NCBI GenBank assembly: GCA_947492105.1
Contig: CANLMN010000003.1
Location: 62,001-126,000, forward strand
Reading direction: 5' to 3'
Origin: an uncultured Aquimarina sp.
GTDB taxonomy: Bacteria; Bacteroidota; Bacteroidia; Flavobacteriales; Flavobacteriaceae
Length of the DNA: 64,000 bases
Under the pieces are notes generated by a model. That model had not been told where the DNA came from and made no database searches. It saw only the letters and a list, made by a program, of their open reading frames with translations. Each line of letters begins with the position of its first letter. Within the stretch, counting starts at the first letter, position 1. The translations under genes and the position numbers were made by a program. Positions 1-7,715 of the stretch are shown here, piece by piece.

Positions 1-870
1 TAATTCTTGCGCACACAGGATTCCAAGGTTTTTTGAAGCGGTTAAGTCTATACTTTTTTTGACAGCTATTTTTTGTTTACCATCAAGGCTAAACAGTGCG
101 CCTTCAAAATGTACACTGTTGTTTTTGATGACTGCCAAAGCACCAATTGGAGCTGTACAGCCTCCTTCTAATGTTTTCAAAAAATCACGTTCCAAATGTA
201 CAGCATGTGCAGTGGTCTCATGATTTAGTCTAGAGAGTGCTTCTTGACAATAAGGATCATTTTCCATGGCCACGACCAACATCGCTCCCTGAGCTGGAGC
301 AGGAATCATCCAGTCTAACTCTATGGCTTGTTCGGGTTTTAGGTTAATTCTTTCTAGCCCAGCGGCTGCAAAAATAGCACCATCCCACGTACTCTCTTCT
401 AATTTTTGCATTCGTGTGTTAACATTACCCCTCAAGTCTGTGGTTTGATGTGTCGGGTATCGATGTAGCCACTGCGCTTTGCGCCGTAGGCTTCCGGTAG
501 CGATTAAACCTGTTGCGCTTTCCAAAAAATTTAGCCCCTTGTGTACTAATAAATCTTTGGTATTTGCGCGTTCTAGAACTGCGGCCTCTACAATTCCTTT
601 TGGTAGCGCTGTTGGGACATCTTTCATGGAGTGCACGGCAATATCTACGGTCCCTTGTAGCATAGCTATGTCTAGCGTTTTGGTAAAAATTCCAGTAATA
701 CCGAGTTCATATAGCGGTTTGTCTAATACCAAATCGCCAGTTGATTTGACGGCTACTAATTCGGTTCTATAACCTATTTCTTCTAACGCTCCTTGTACTT
801 TGTGTGCTTGCCAGAGTGCTAGTTCACTATCACGTGTTCCGATACGAATCGGTCTTGATAATTCCGACAT
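1..870 (-). CDS. hemC: Hydroxymethylbilane synthase (porphobilinogen deaminase), 3' end cut by window edge
   Basis: It joins four porphobilinogen molecules into hydroxymethylbilane in the cytosolic heme pathway. Reading the minus strand from an ATG at 870 gives 290 codons open to position 1, beginning MSELSRPIRIGTRDSELALW, the usual HemC N terminus with the IGTRxSxLAL motif. Further on are VHSMKDVPT (substrate contacts), ATGSLRRKAQ, and FLKTLEGGCTAPIGA, whose Cys carries the dipyrromethane cofactor. About 10-20 C-terminal residues lie outside the window. The start is 2 bases after the hemA stop, so hemA and hemC form one minus-strand operon, probably continuing with other hem genes to the left. 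Confidence 0.95.
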   Translation of the reverse strand, partial: MSELSRPIRIGTRDSELALWQAHKVQGALEEIGYRTELVAVKSTGDLVLDKPLYELGITGIFTKTLDIAMLQGTVDIAVHSMKDVPTALPKGIVEAAVLERANTKDLLVHKGLNFLESATGLIATGSLRRKAQWLHRYPTHQTTDLRGNVNTRMQKLEESTWDGAIFAAAGLERINLKPEQAIELDWMIPAPAQGAMLVVAMENDPYCQEALSRLNHETTAHAVHLERDFLKTLEGGCTAPIGALAVIKNNSVHFEGALFSLDGKQKIAVKKSIDLTASKNLGILCAQEL

Positions 871-872
871 TC

Positions 873-2129
873 CTAAGAGAGCTTGTTTTGAAGTTGAAAA
901 ACTTGTTGAATCAATTCGATACTTTCTGCAGTTGCTGTATCATCATCTTTGAGATGATTAGCAAAATGATTGGTTATTTTTTGAACAATCCGATTGCTAA
1001 GGATATCTGCGTGTTCTTCGTTGAAATCAGTTAATTTCTTACGTTGTATATTAATTTCTGAAGCTGATAATGTGGACAGCTTATTTTTTAGAGCCTTAAT
1101 AGTAGGAGCAAATTTGCGTGTTTCTAGCCAATCAACAAATTCTTTTTTGATTTCTTCAATAATTTGTTCTGCTTGCGGTATGTGTGTTTTTCTCCTACTT
1201 AATGTATCATCAGTCATCTTGGATAGATGATCTAGGTGTACCAGGGATACTTCTGGTATATCGGTAACATTATCTGATACATTTTTGGGTATGGAAAGAT
1301 CTAAGATTAACAAGGGTTTTTTTAGATATAATAATTCCTTGGAAATCGTAGGGTTCTGTGCGCCCGTTGCTACAATGAGTACATCAGCATTTGTGATTTG
1401 AGATTGTATTTCGGAATAAGGTTTGACGATCAGATTGAATTTTCCGGCAACGGCTCGTGCTTTGGTTATAGTTCTGTTAATTAGTGTTATGTGCGAATTC
1501 TTTGTGTGTTTTATTAAATTTTCACATGTATTACGTCCAATTTTTCCAGTTCCGAAGAGTAAAATGTTTTTTTCAGAAATATTAGGTACATTTTTCATGA
1601 TATATTGCACGGATGCAAAGGATACTGAAGTAGCACCAGATGAAATTTCTGTTTCATTTTTGATACGCTTGCTTGCTTGGATTACAGCATTGATTAAGCG
1701 TTCCATTAAGGGATTGATCATATCGAATTTTTTGGATTGTCTAAATCCAAATTTGACCTGACTGATAATTTCAAAATCACCAAGAATCTGACTGTCCAAT
1801 CCTGTACCTACTTTAAATAGATGCGATATAGCATCTTTACTTTTGTAGACATAGGCTACTTTTTCAAATTCTTCTACGGTTCCGTGAGTGTGTTCACAAA
1901 GTAGTTTGATTAATTGAAAGGGATGTTGTGCATAACCGTATAATTCTGTACGATTACAAGTAGACATAATGAGTAATGAAGGTACGCCTTCGGCTTTAGC
2001 TTGGGCTAAAATTGCTTTTTGCGCTTCGTCATTGATACTAAAACGACCACGTATTTCGGCATCAGCTTTTTTATAACTAAGTCCGATACTATAAAATTGT
2101 GCTCCTTTAGCTCTTAAGTGAGACTCCAT
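873..2129 (-). CDS. hemA: Glutamyl-tRNA reductase
   Basis: It reduces glutamyl-tRNA(Glu) to glutamate-1-semialdehyde with NADPH, the first committed step of C5 tetrapyrrole synthesis. The frame is open to 2192, but I place the start at ATG 2129 (418 aa, MESHLRAKGAQFYSIGLSYK) because flavobacterial HemA proteins begin close to the FYSIGLSYKKAD segment. The catalytic Cys is in STCNRTEL (about residue 58 from this start). The NADPH-binding Rossmann motif GTGKIGRNTCENL follows, then a C-terminal dimerisation helix region. It is transcribed with hemC, and an AraC regulator gene is divergent. If the longer start is used, 21 extra residues with three Cys would be added. Confidence 0.95.
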   Translation of the reverse strand: MESHLRAKGAQFYSIGLSYKKADAEIRGRFSINDEAQKAILAQAKAEGVPSLLIMSTCNRTELYGYAQHPFQLIKLLCEHTHGTVEEFEKVAYVYKSKDAISHLFKVGTGLDSQILGDFEIISQVKFGFRQSKKFDMINPLMERLINAVIQASKRIKNETEISSGATSVSFASVQYIMKNVPNISEKNILLFGTGKIGRNTCENLIKHTKNSHITLINRTITKARAVAGKFNLIVKPYSEIQSQITNADVLIVATGAQNPTISKELLYLKKPLLILDLSIPKNVSDNVTDIPEVSLVHLDHLSKMTDDTLSRRKTHIPQAEQIIEEIKKEFVDWLETRKFAPTIKALKNKLSTLSASEINIQRKKLTDFNEEHADILSNRIVQKITNHFANHLKDDDTATAESIELIQQVFQLQNKLS

Positions 2130-2230
2130 TAACGTTTCATTACATTTGGCACACAAAAATATTGGTCTAGAGGCACAAAAAATAACGTTCAAAGAACAAT
2201 TAATGTCGTTGGACGTGATTTCTGAACTTC

Positions 2231-2282
2231 TAGAGGTGTTTTTGTACTAAATACCTTAAATTAGTGGTGGTTTAGAGGTGTT
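2231..2282. promoter_or_regulatory. Direct repeat in the hemA/AraC intergenic region, possible regulator site
   Basis: The 10-mer TAGAGGTGTT occurs at 2231-2240 and again at 2273-2282 in the same orientation, 42 bp apart (about four helical turns). AraC-family proteins commonly bind direct repeats. The site lies between hemA and the divergent AraC gene, so it could be the regulator's operator. The role is inference. Confidence 0.35.
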
Positions 2283-2329
2283 GAACTTTTATAATTTAGA
2301 TTTATTTTAAATAAGCAACGATTCACTAT

Positions 2330-3220
2330 ATGGAAATTACAACAAAAAATAACGCTGTAGGGATTTTGGAAGAAACAAAGATTGATGAGGGGTTTTATAT
2401 TCTGAAGTTTCAAAACGAATCAACAGAAGATCAGTCTGTTGTCAGGGATATTGATAGTAGTTATATTCAATTTCATTTTGGTGTTAAGGGCGCAGTAACT
2501 TTTAGTTTTAATAACGGAAGTTATACAATCCCACTACGAGAAGAAAATTCATTACTCCTATATAATCCGACTAGAGACTTGCCTATGAATTTGGCTTTGC
2601 AGCCAAACTCATGGCTGATAACGGTCTTGATTTCTATCAAAAAATTTCATGCTTTATTTTCTAATGAAGCTGGATATATTCCTTTTTTGAGTGAAGAGAA
2701 TCGGGACAAGAAATATTATAAAGATGCGCAAGTATCTCCATCAATGGCTATAGTGCTGAATCAGTTAATGAATTATAATTTGCATTCTTCTGTCAAGTTT
2801 TTGTATTTTAAAGGAAAAGCTTATGAGTTGCTTAGTTTATACTTTAATAGGCCTGCAGATGCAAATGTAGAACAGTGCCCTTACCTCGAGGATGAAGAAA
2901 ATGTACTAAAAATTAGAAAGGCCAAAAAGATAATTATCGACCGCATGACTGAACCGCCAACATTACAAGCATTGGCTACAGAAATAGGGTTGCCGCTGAA
3001 AAAACTCAAAGAAGGTTTCAAGCAGATATACGGAGAGCCTGTATATGCTTTTTTGTTTGATTACAAGATGGAAGTGGCTCGACAGTTATTAGCAGAGGGG
3101 TCTCAAAATGTGAACGAAGTAGGGTTGAGAATTGGATACAGTACCGCAAGCCATTTTATAGCTGCATTCAAGAAAAAATATGGAACTACACCCAAAAAAT
3201 ATTTAATGGGACTTAGCTAG
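2330..3220 (+). CDS. AraC-family transcriptional regulator next to hemA
   Basis: This is a 296-aa DNA-binding regulator. Residues about 1-190 form a poorly conserved sensor region. Residues about 198-296 form the AraC/XylS double helix-turn-helix: the first HTH includes PTLQALATEIGLPLKKLKEGF, and the second includes NVNEVGLRIGYSTASHFIAAF followed by the family signature KKKYGTTPKKYL. It is divergent from hemA. A regulator of this type beside hemA is common in Flavobacteriaceae, which suggests control of heme synthesis or iron use, but the ligand is unknown. Its last 8 bases overlap the convergent 58-aa gene. Confidence 0.85.
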   Translation: MEITTKNNAVGILEETKIDEGFYILKFQNESTEDQSVVRDIDSSYIQFHFGVKGAVTFSFNNGSYTIPLREENSLLLYNPTRDLPMNLALQPNSWLITVLISIKKFHALFSNEAGYIPFLSEENRDKKYYKDAQVSPSMAIVLNQLMNYNLHSSVKFLYFKGKAYELLSLYFNRPADANVEQCPYLEDEENVLKIRKAKKIIIDRMTEPPTLQALATEIGLPLKKLKEGFKQIYGEPVYAFLFDYKMEVARQLLAEGSQNVNEVGLRIGYSTASHFIAAFKKKYGTTPKKYLMGLS

Positions 3221-3389
3221 GGATACTTTTTCCTTGTTGTAAAGAAACAATAGCATCATACATTCCTTTGTATTGTTCTGTGATTTCTTCATCATTTTCT
3301 ACACTGACATCAGCAAAATCAAATTGCTGTATCAGCTCCATGAAAAATGTTAATTTATCTTCACGGACATCAATGGTTACACGTTTCAT
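3213..3389 (-). CDS. Small 58-aa protein, ribbon-helix-helix/antitoxin-like
   Basis: Minus-strand ATG at 3389, stop TAA at 3213-3215, product beginning MKRVTIDVREDKLTFFMELI. The pattern of an N-terminal beta strand (KRVTIDV), then FFMELIQQFDF and an acidic C-terminal half, resembles small Bacteroidota proteins often annotated as antitoxin-like or DUF2683-like. I see no toxin gene beside it, so it appears orphan. It converges on the AraC gene with an 8-base tail-to-tail overlap. The codon pattern and start look genuine. The function is not known. Confidence 0.65.
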   Translation of the reverse strand: MKRVTIDVREDKLTFFMELIQQFDFADVSVENDEEITEQYKGMYDAIVSLQQGKSIPS

Positions 3390-3543
3390 AAAAGCATTTT
3401 TTTAGTAATAATTCAATTCATTAAAAGAGGTTGTTTGCAAGTGATTCCAATTATAAATTATTAAAATACGATCACAAGTATCCTACGGTCATCAAAATTA
3501 TGTACTAAAATACTTAAAAAGTATGTCTATTTGAAGGAGGGAC

Positions 3544-3675
3544 TCAAATTTTTGTATTTAAAGTTGTTGTTTGCAGCATGTAAGTAGCCTGATTCTGAAT
3601 TTTTACTAACTCTTTTCTATCTATAATTTGGATCCGTGTTTTTTTCAATTCTCTATAGGCTATAATTCTGGAGTA
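3544..3675 (-). pseudogene. Possible remnant of a coding sequence (C-terminal fragment)
   Basis: On the minus strand 43 codons are open between a TAA (3676-3678) and a TGA (3544-3546). They encode a lysine-rich, helix-like segment (YSRIIAYRELKKTRIQ, then KELVKIQNQATYML) that looks more protein-like than the flanking AT-rich sequence. There is no start codon at the 5' end. It may be the tail of a decayed gene. The family was not recognised and chance openness is possible. Confidence 0.25.
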
Positions 3676-3792
3676 TTAAAAAAATTGGTAATTTAATTCT
3701 ACTATTACATACCAAAGCTGATAAAATTTATATCCGTTCCAAAATCACAATAAAAAGATCCTGCTTGCTCTGTAGAACTTCTAAATACTGCA

Positions 3793-3957
3793 TAATACCA
3801 ACTTAGGTATATAAATTCGTATTAAGGACACTGTTATTTTTTTATGTAAAAACAACGTGATGCTATTGCATAACCTTAGCTATGGAATATATGAATAAGG
3901 CATTTAGATGAAAAAAGAACAAAGCGATATACGACATTATATAGATAATTTGCTATA
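3793..3957 (+). repeat. Dispersed palindromic repeat, type B copy 1
   Basis: The left end TAATACCAACTTAGGTATAT is shared with the 41-bp mini-element at 29250. The body ACACTGTTATTTTTTTATG, the core GCATAACCTTAGCTATGG and the right part CATTTAGATGAAAAAAGAAC recur almost unchanged at 32963-33120. It fills the gap between the 3' end of the DinB gene and the remnant to its left. No coding capacity. Confidence 0.7.
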
Positions 3958-4004
3958 AAATACTTCGTCTAATTGCGGCTGGGATATTAGTTTATTTGCA
4001 TTGA

Positions 4005-4544
4005 TTAAGGTCTGTTTTTTCCTGTAAAAATATCAACTTTCGGATTGATAGGGTTTCCTGATGCCCTGCGAAGCAATACGATTTGTCCGACATGATGAAT
4101 AGCGTCTGATATGGGGCCATTCAAAAGATTCCAAAGTGGTATTGAAAATCTTTGGTCGTTTCGTTGGATTAAAATCTCTAAGGACTTAAACTCATCGTCA
4201 GTCATTTGTCCCAATAACTGGCTTATCGTTTTTAGCTCGAGCAAAGTGTGTTCCCTTAGTGATTCGAAATCGAGTTTTTCCTTTTCAGGAAATGAAGTAT
4301 TATATTTTCCTTGTACGATTCTCAAAACAAAATCAGTTAAATCCAAGATATGTTCCAAGGTTTCTAAAGACGTTCTTGCCTCTGGACTGGCTTTGAACTG
4401 AAGGTCGTGTGTATTCAAAGAATCGGTTGCCCAATAATATCGGTATCCAAGTCCGTCAATAAGTCTTTTCAAAATATTTCCCGCTGAGAATGAATCAGGA
4501 AAACCTCCAATTTCTTTGTAAGGAAGCTCATTTAGATTTTTCAT
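4005..4544 (-). CDS. DinB-like superfamily protein
   Basis: 179 aa, predicted four-helix-bundle protein of the DinB/YfiT superfamily. Members bind a divalent metal through three His and often act as thiol-dependent transferases (for example with bacillithiol); the substrate here is unknown. Visible features are His65 in TLEHILDLTD and the C-terminal DAIHHVGQIVLLRRASGNP, which is typical of the group. The start is ATG 4544. The gene is divergent from an HxlR regulator at 4679, and the shared 134-bp gap holds inverted repeats, so HxlR may control both. Confidence 0.8.
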   Translation of the reverse strand: MKNLNELPYKEIGGFPDSFSAGNILKRLIDGLGYRYYWATDSLNTHDLQFKASPEARTSLETLEHILDLTDFVLRIVQGKYNTSFPEKEKLDFESLREHTLLELKTISQLLGQMTDDEFKSLEILIQRNDQRFSIPLWNLLNGPISDAIHHVGQIVLLRRASGNPINPKVDIFTGKNRP

Positions 4545-4614
4545 AAATTATCATGATTTAAATCTTCAATTCGAAGATAGTATTTGTAAAATAAAAGCAG
4601 TTTTATTATGCAAT

Positions 4615-4653
4615 CACTTGCAAATGTATTTCAAGTGATTTACTTTTGCAAGT
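4615..4653. promoter_or_regulatory. Promoter of the HxlR gene with overlapping inverted repeats (candidate operator)
   Basis: TTG at 4618-4620, a 20-base spacer and TACTTTTG at 4641-4648 match the Bacteroidota housekeeping promoter TTG-N(19-21)-TAnnTTTG on the plus strand. CACTTG (4615-4620) and CAAGTG (4632-4637) form an inverted repeat over the -33 box. ACTTTTGCAAGT (4642-4653) is a second near-palindrome over the -7 box. This arrangement suits autoregulation by the winged-helix HxlR protein encoded 26 bases downstream. Confidence 0.5.
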
Positions 4654-4678
4654 AGTTTTTATATAAAATTAGTTTTTT

Positions 4679-5095
4679 ATGAAAAAAGATTCAAAATCTG
4701 GGTGTTCAATAAACCTTGGACTGGAAGTATTTGGCGATAGGTGGACCTTGCTTATCATCAGAGATATTATGTTGGGTGATAAGCGTCATTTTAGAGAAAT
4801 ATTGAAATCCGATGAAAAAATTTCCACCAATATCTTATCCAATCGACTAAATATGTTGGAGCAGAAGGGAATAATTGTCAAGCAAAATGATGAATCGCAT
4901 AAACAAAAATACATTTATAGCTTAACGCAAAAGGGAATTAATCTTTTGCCTGTAATTACCTCTATCGCAGAATGGAGCTTGAAATATGAGGCGGTTGATG
5001 AGGTATCTGCTCAGCACACGAAATACTTAGTCGACGGGGGTCGTGAGTTGATAGATAGCTTTAGCTTAGAGCTGGAAAAAAAACACTTGCGATAG
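4679..5095 (+). CDS. HxlR-family winged-helix transcriptional regulator
   Basis: 138 aa with the HxlR (MarR-like winged helix) layout. The N-terminal GCSINLGLEVFGDRWTLLII carries the usual Cys near residue 9. HFREILKSDEKISTNILSNR is the recognition-helix region, and HKQKYIYSLTQKGINLLPVI is the wing and following helix. Such regulators often sense electrophiles or redox stress through the N-terminal Cys and control a divergent gene, here the DinB-like protein. The promoter and inverted repeats lie immediately upstream. Residues about 110-138 are a less conserved tail. Confidence 0.88.
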   Translation: MKKDSKSGCSINLGLEVFGDRWTLLIIRDIMLGDKRHFREILKSDEKISTNILSNRLNMLEQKGIIVKQNDESHKQKYIYSLTQKGINLLPVITSIAEWSLKYEAVDEVSAQHTKYLVDGGRELIDSFSLELEKKHLR

Positions 5096-5203
5096 TCCAA
5101 CACAATAAGTCCTGTTTACTGATCCGTGTCACCTAGATAAGAGGAGAAAACGATTTTGGAGATGATTTTTTTTGGCGTTGAAAATAGTGTTTTGCTATTC
5201 GTA
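5096..5203 (+). repeat. Dispersed repeat, type D copy 1
   Basis: It follows the HxlR stop directly. It aligns imperfectly with 7716-7832, also directly after a gene end: both have CCAACACA, then ACTGAT or ACTAAT, then GATAAGAGG, GATTTTG, ATTTT and a final AAAAT..TGTT.TG.ATT. Bases 5204-5423 that follow hold no gene or recognisable motif. Confidence 0.45.
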
Positions 5204-5423
5204 TAGTAGTTTTTGTGGGTTGCGCTTTATTTTTTGTAAGCGTTTGTCATTTGAATACTGCAGTATACAAGCGAACTAGTAGATGTTGTCGAATATATTT
5301 GTTTGTGAATGCTTCTTTCTATAAATTTCATATATTTATTCTAGAAATATAACTAGCATCATAAAATTTATATAATACTAGTTTTTTTGGATAAACTGAC
5401 GTTAGTAAACATTACCAAACTTA

Positions 5424-6482
5424 ATGCAAAAAGTAGAGAAATTTGTACCAGAAATTAATAAAATATACTTCATAGAGCGTCATACTCTTATTCATATTAT
5501 TTCTGGAAAAGGAAGTATTCAGGTCGATTTTAAAAATTATTTTGATTGGCAAGAAAAAGCTATTTTTTTAGAAAAAGGACAATACATTAAGTTCTTGTCA
5601 GATGATTTTACTGTCAGAAGAATAGAATTTTCAAATGAAGTCAAGTTTTATGACAATAATGTTAGAGTGTTGTTCAAACATTTGATTTCTTTGGGGTATA
5701 TTGATTTATTAGAGTGTGAGGAGTGTAACACTTTTCTGTCTGAAACAGCACTGACGGATAGTTCTGCTGACATCATAGATGTATCCTCAAAACAATGGTT
5801 TTGGCAAAACCCTTTTAAGGCCAATAAGGAAGAGTATCAAGTTATTTTTGATACCAAGGAGATCATTGATAAAGAATTTTCGAATAAATTAACGAGTAAT
5901 GATTTAGTAAATTTAATTAATGATAGAGGGTATAACGCCCAAGCATTAATTAAGGATAAGGTTGGTTTGTCAGTTAAAAGCTTGATGACATCTAAAAAGC
6001 TTCAGGAAAGCCTAAAAGAAGTCGCATTCACCAGTAAAAATTTTCAAGAAATCTCTTATGATTTAGGGTATAAAGATGATGCCTATTTTAATAGGGTGTT
6101 TAAAAATTCAATAGGTCAAACACCCAAACAATTTAGAGCAAATTTTGATTTTGAAAATAGAGATTTATTTTCACAAGACATTTTAGCACTTTTACAAAAA
6201 TATCACACAAAAGAAAGATCACTGGAGTTTTATGCCAATGAAATGAACCTTTCGATCAAAGCATTATCTAATAAAGTACGTGCCAAAATGAATACTTCCT
6301 TGGGTCAGCTTATACGCTTAGAGTTAGTTAATTCTGCTAAATTAATGATTCTAGAAGGTCAGTCTATTACATCAATCTCTAGACAATTAGGATTTGAAGA
6401 ACCAAATCATTTTTCGAGATTCTTTAAACATTATTCACAATTAAGTCCAACAGAATTCAAATTAGAAAAGTACAATTCATAG
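5424..6482 (+). CDS. Transcriptional regulator with two tandem AraC-type DNA-binding domains
   Basis: 352 aa. Residues about 1-75 resemble a small cupin-like beta region (HIISGKGSIQVDF, FLEKGQYIKFL). Two AraC domains follow. The first covers about 140-240, ending with NFQEISYDLGYKDDAYFNRV and NSIGQTPKQFR. The second covers about 255-350, ending with SITSISRQLGFEEPNHFSRF and SQLSPTEFK. Both keep the second-HTH signature with Gly-Tyr or Gly-Phe and a Pro-x-x-F tail. The first HTH of domain 1 is divergent. Most AraC proteins have only one such domain. A SnoaL-like gene starts 72 bases downstream. Confidence 0.85.
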   Translation: MQKVEKFVPEINKIYFIERHTLIHIISGKGSIQVDFKNYFDWQEKAIFLEKGQYIKFLSDDFTVRRIEFSNEVKFYDNNVRVLFKHLISLGYIDLLECEECNTFLSETALTDSSADIIDVSSKQWFWQNPFKANKEEYQVIFDTKEIIDKEFSNKLTSNDLVNLINDRGYNAQALIKDKVGLSVKSLMTSKKLQESLKEVAFTSKNFQEISYDLGYKDDAYFNRVFKNSIGQTPKQFRANFDFENRDLFSQDILALLQKYHTKERSLEFYANEMNLSIKALSNKVRAKMNTSLGQLIRLELVNSAKLMILEGQSITSISRQLGFEEPNHFSRFFKHYSQLSPTEFKLEKYNS

Positions 6483-6518
6483 TCCTTTTTTTGTAGCATT
6501 CAAACTTCTTTTCTCTTG

Positions 6519-6526
6519 CATCTTTG
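6519..6526 (+). promoter_or_regulatory. Candidate -7 element upstream of the SnoaL-like gene
   Basis: CATCTTTG, followed by CA, differs at one base from TAnnTTTG and lies 28 bases before the ATG at 6555. The best upstream T-rich TTTG (6488-6491) is 27 bases away, longer than usual, so the promoter call is weak. Confidence 0.3.
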
Positions 6527-6554
6527 CATTGTATAATATTAAAAACAATAAAAG

Positions 6555-6908
6555 ATGAATATCAAAGAACAAGTAAAAAGAATGGATGCGATAGTGTCTC
6601 AAGGAGCTATTGTAGATGCTGTAAAAGAATTTTTTGCAGATAATGCGAATACTTCGGACTACGGAAATGGAGGAACTACAGGCAAACCGGAAATGATTGC
6701 AAAGATGGAAGGTTTTGCTGATGCAATTGCTCAAGTAAACGGTATAACTCATCATCATTCTATTGTAGATGGAAACGTATCAGCGTCAGAATTTATATTC
6801 GATTTCGATATGAAAGATGGTAGTAAGATATACTGGCACGAAATCATTCGTAGAATTTGGAACGATGAGGGGAAAGTGATTCAGGAAGAATATTTCAACG
6901 CAGAATAA
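6555..6908 (+). CDS. SnoaL-like / NTF2-fold protein
   Basis: 117 aa, small alpha+beta cone protein. The N-terminal helices VDAVKEFFADNAN and the later strands SIVDGNVSASEFIFDFDMKDG and WHEIIRRIWNDEGKVIQEEYF fit the SnoaL-like polyketide-cyclase/NTF2 fold. Members range from isomerases to binding proteins, so no reaction can be assigned. The paired His in THHHSIVDG could line the pocket. It lies just after the double-AraC regulator in the same direction, suggesting the pair is functionally linked. Confidence 0.7.
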   Translation: MNIKEQVKRMDAIVSQGAIVDAVKEFFADNANTSDYGNGGTTGKPEMIAKMEGFADAIAQVNGITHHHSIVDGNVSASEFIFDFDMKDGSKIYWHEIIRRIWNDEGKVIQEEYFNAE

Positions 6909-6933
6909 AAAAACACTAATTTAGAGGGCTATT

Positions 6934-7096
6934 ATACCAGTTAAAATGTAATTGTAGGTCAAAATAATTGAACTATTTTTGCTAGTTAGAACTATAAAAT
7001 TTGAGCATAGCCGTGGCTACGGTTTAATTTTTCGAGTAAAAAAATAGTAGAAAAGAAGCTAATTTTTGACCTGTAATTATTTTTTTCAAATGGTAT
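6934..7096 (+). repeat. Dispersed palindromic repeat, type A copy 1 (163 bp)
   Basis: Ends ATACCAGTT and AAATGGTAT are inverted. The inner arms (ATTGTAGGTCAAAATAATT against AATTTTTGACCTGTAAT) are imperfect inverted repeats. The centre is a hairpin, ATAGCCGTGGCTACGG, flanked by AAAATTT and TTAATTTT. It sits between the SnoaL-like gene and the UDG-like gene. This is the best-preserved copy and serves as the reference for types A1-A4. Confidence 0.8.
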
Positions 7097-7130
7097 GACT
7101 ATGTAATTAAGAGCCTTTTTTTCTATTATT

Positions 7131-7703
7131 ATGGATACATTAATTAAAGACATATCTAATTGCATCGTTTGTAAAGAGCATTTGGCACTAGGTCCAAGGC
7201 CTATAGTTGCAGCGCATCCCCAAAGTAAGATAGTTATAATAGGACAGGCTCCAGGAACTGTGGTCCATAAAACAGGAGTACCTTGGGATGATAAAAGTGG
7301 AAAAAATCTGAGAAATTGGATGGGAATCGACAAAGTTGATTTTTATGACGCAAAAAAAATTGCTATTATCCCGATGGGATTCTGTTATCCTGGAAAGGGT
7401 AAATCAGGAGATTTACCACCAAGAAAAGAATGCGCTCCCTTATGGCACAATACTTTGTTTGATCATTTGCAAGATGTTGAATTAACTCTTTTGATTGGGA
7501 AATATGCACAAGATTATTATCTCAAAAGTAGTGCAAAAAGAACATTGACAGAAACCGTAAAAAACTATCAAGAATATTTGCCAAAATACTTCGTACTTCC
7601 GCATCCATCTCCAAGAAATAATATTTGGCAAGCAAAAAACGAATGGTTTCCACGCCTTGTTATTCCAGAGTTGCAAAAAGAAATACAAAGGATATTGAGA
7701 TAA
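7131..7703 (+). CDS. Uracil-DNA glycosylase superfamily protein (family-4-like)
   Basis: 190 aa. Motif A is IIGQAPGTVVHKTG and motif B is LPHPSPRNN, as in the UDG superfamily, which removes uracil or other damaged bases from DNA. Cys11, Cys14, Cys85 and Cys101 match the spacing of the four 4Fe-4S ligands of family 4 enzymes (about 14, 17, 86, 102). However, the motif A Glu typical of family 4 (GEAPG) is Gln here, so activity or specificity may differ. The gene stands alone between repeat elements. Related proteins in Bacteroidota carry the general UDG-family annotation. Confidence 0.8.
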   Translation: MDTLIKDISNCIVCKEHLALGPRPIVAAHPQSKIVIIGQAPGTVVHKTGVPWDDKSGKNLRNWMGIDKVDFYDAKKIAIIPMGFCYPGKGKSGDLPPRKECAPLWHNTLFDHLQDVELTLLIGKYAQDYYLKSSAKRTLTETVKNYQEYLPKYFVLPHPSPRNNIWQAKNEWFPRLVIPELQKEIQRILR

Positions 7704-7715
7704 ACGTTTGCTTAT

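Noticed and set aside
1423-1761. 112-aa plus-strand frame inside hemA
   Set aside because: Shadow of the Rossmann region of hemA on the other strand.
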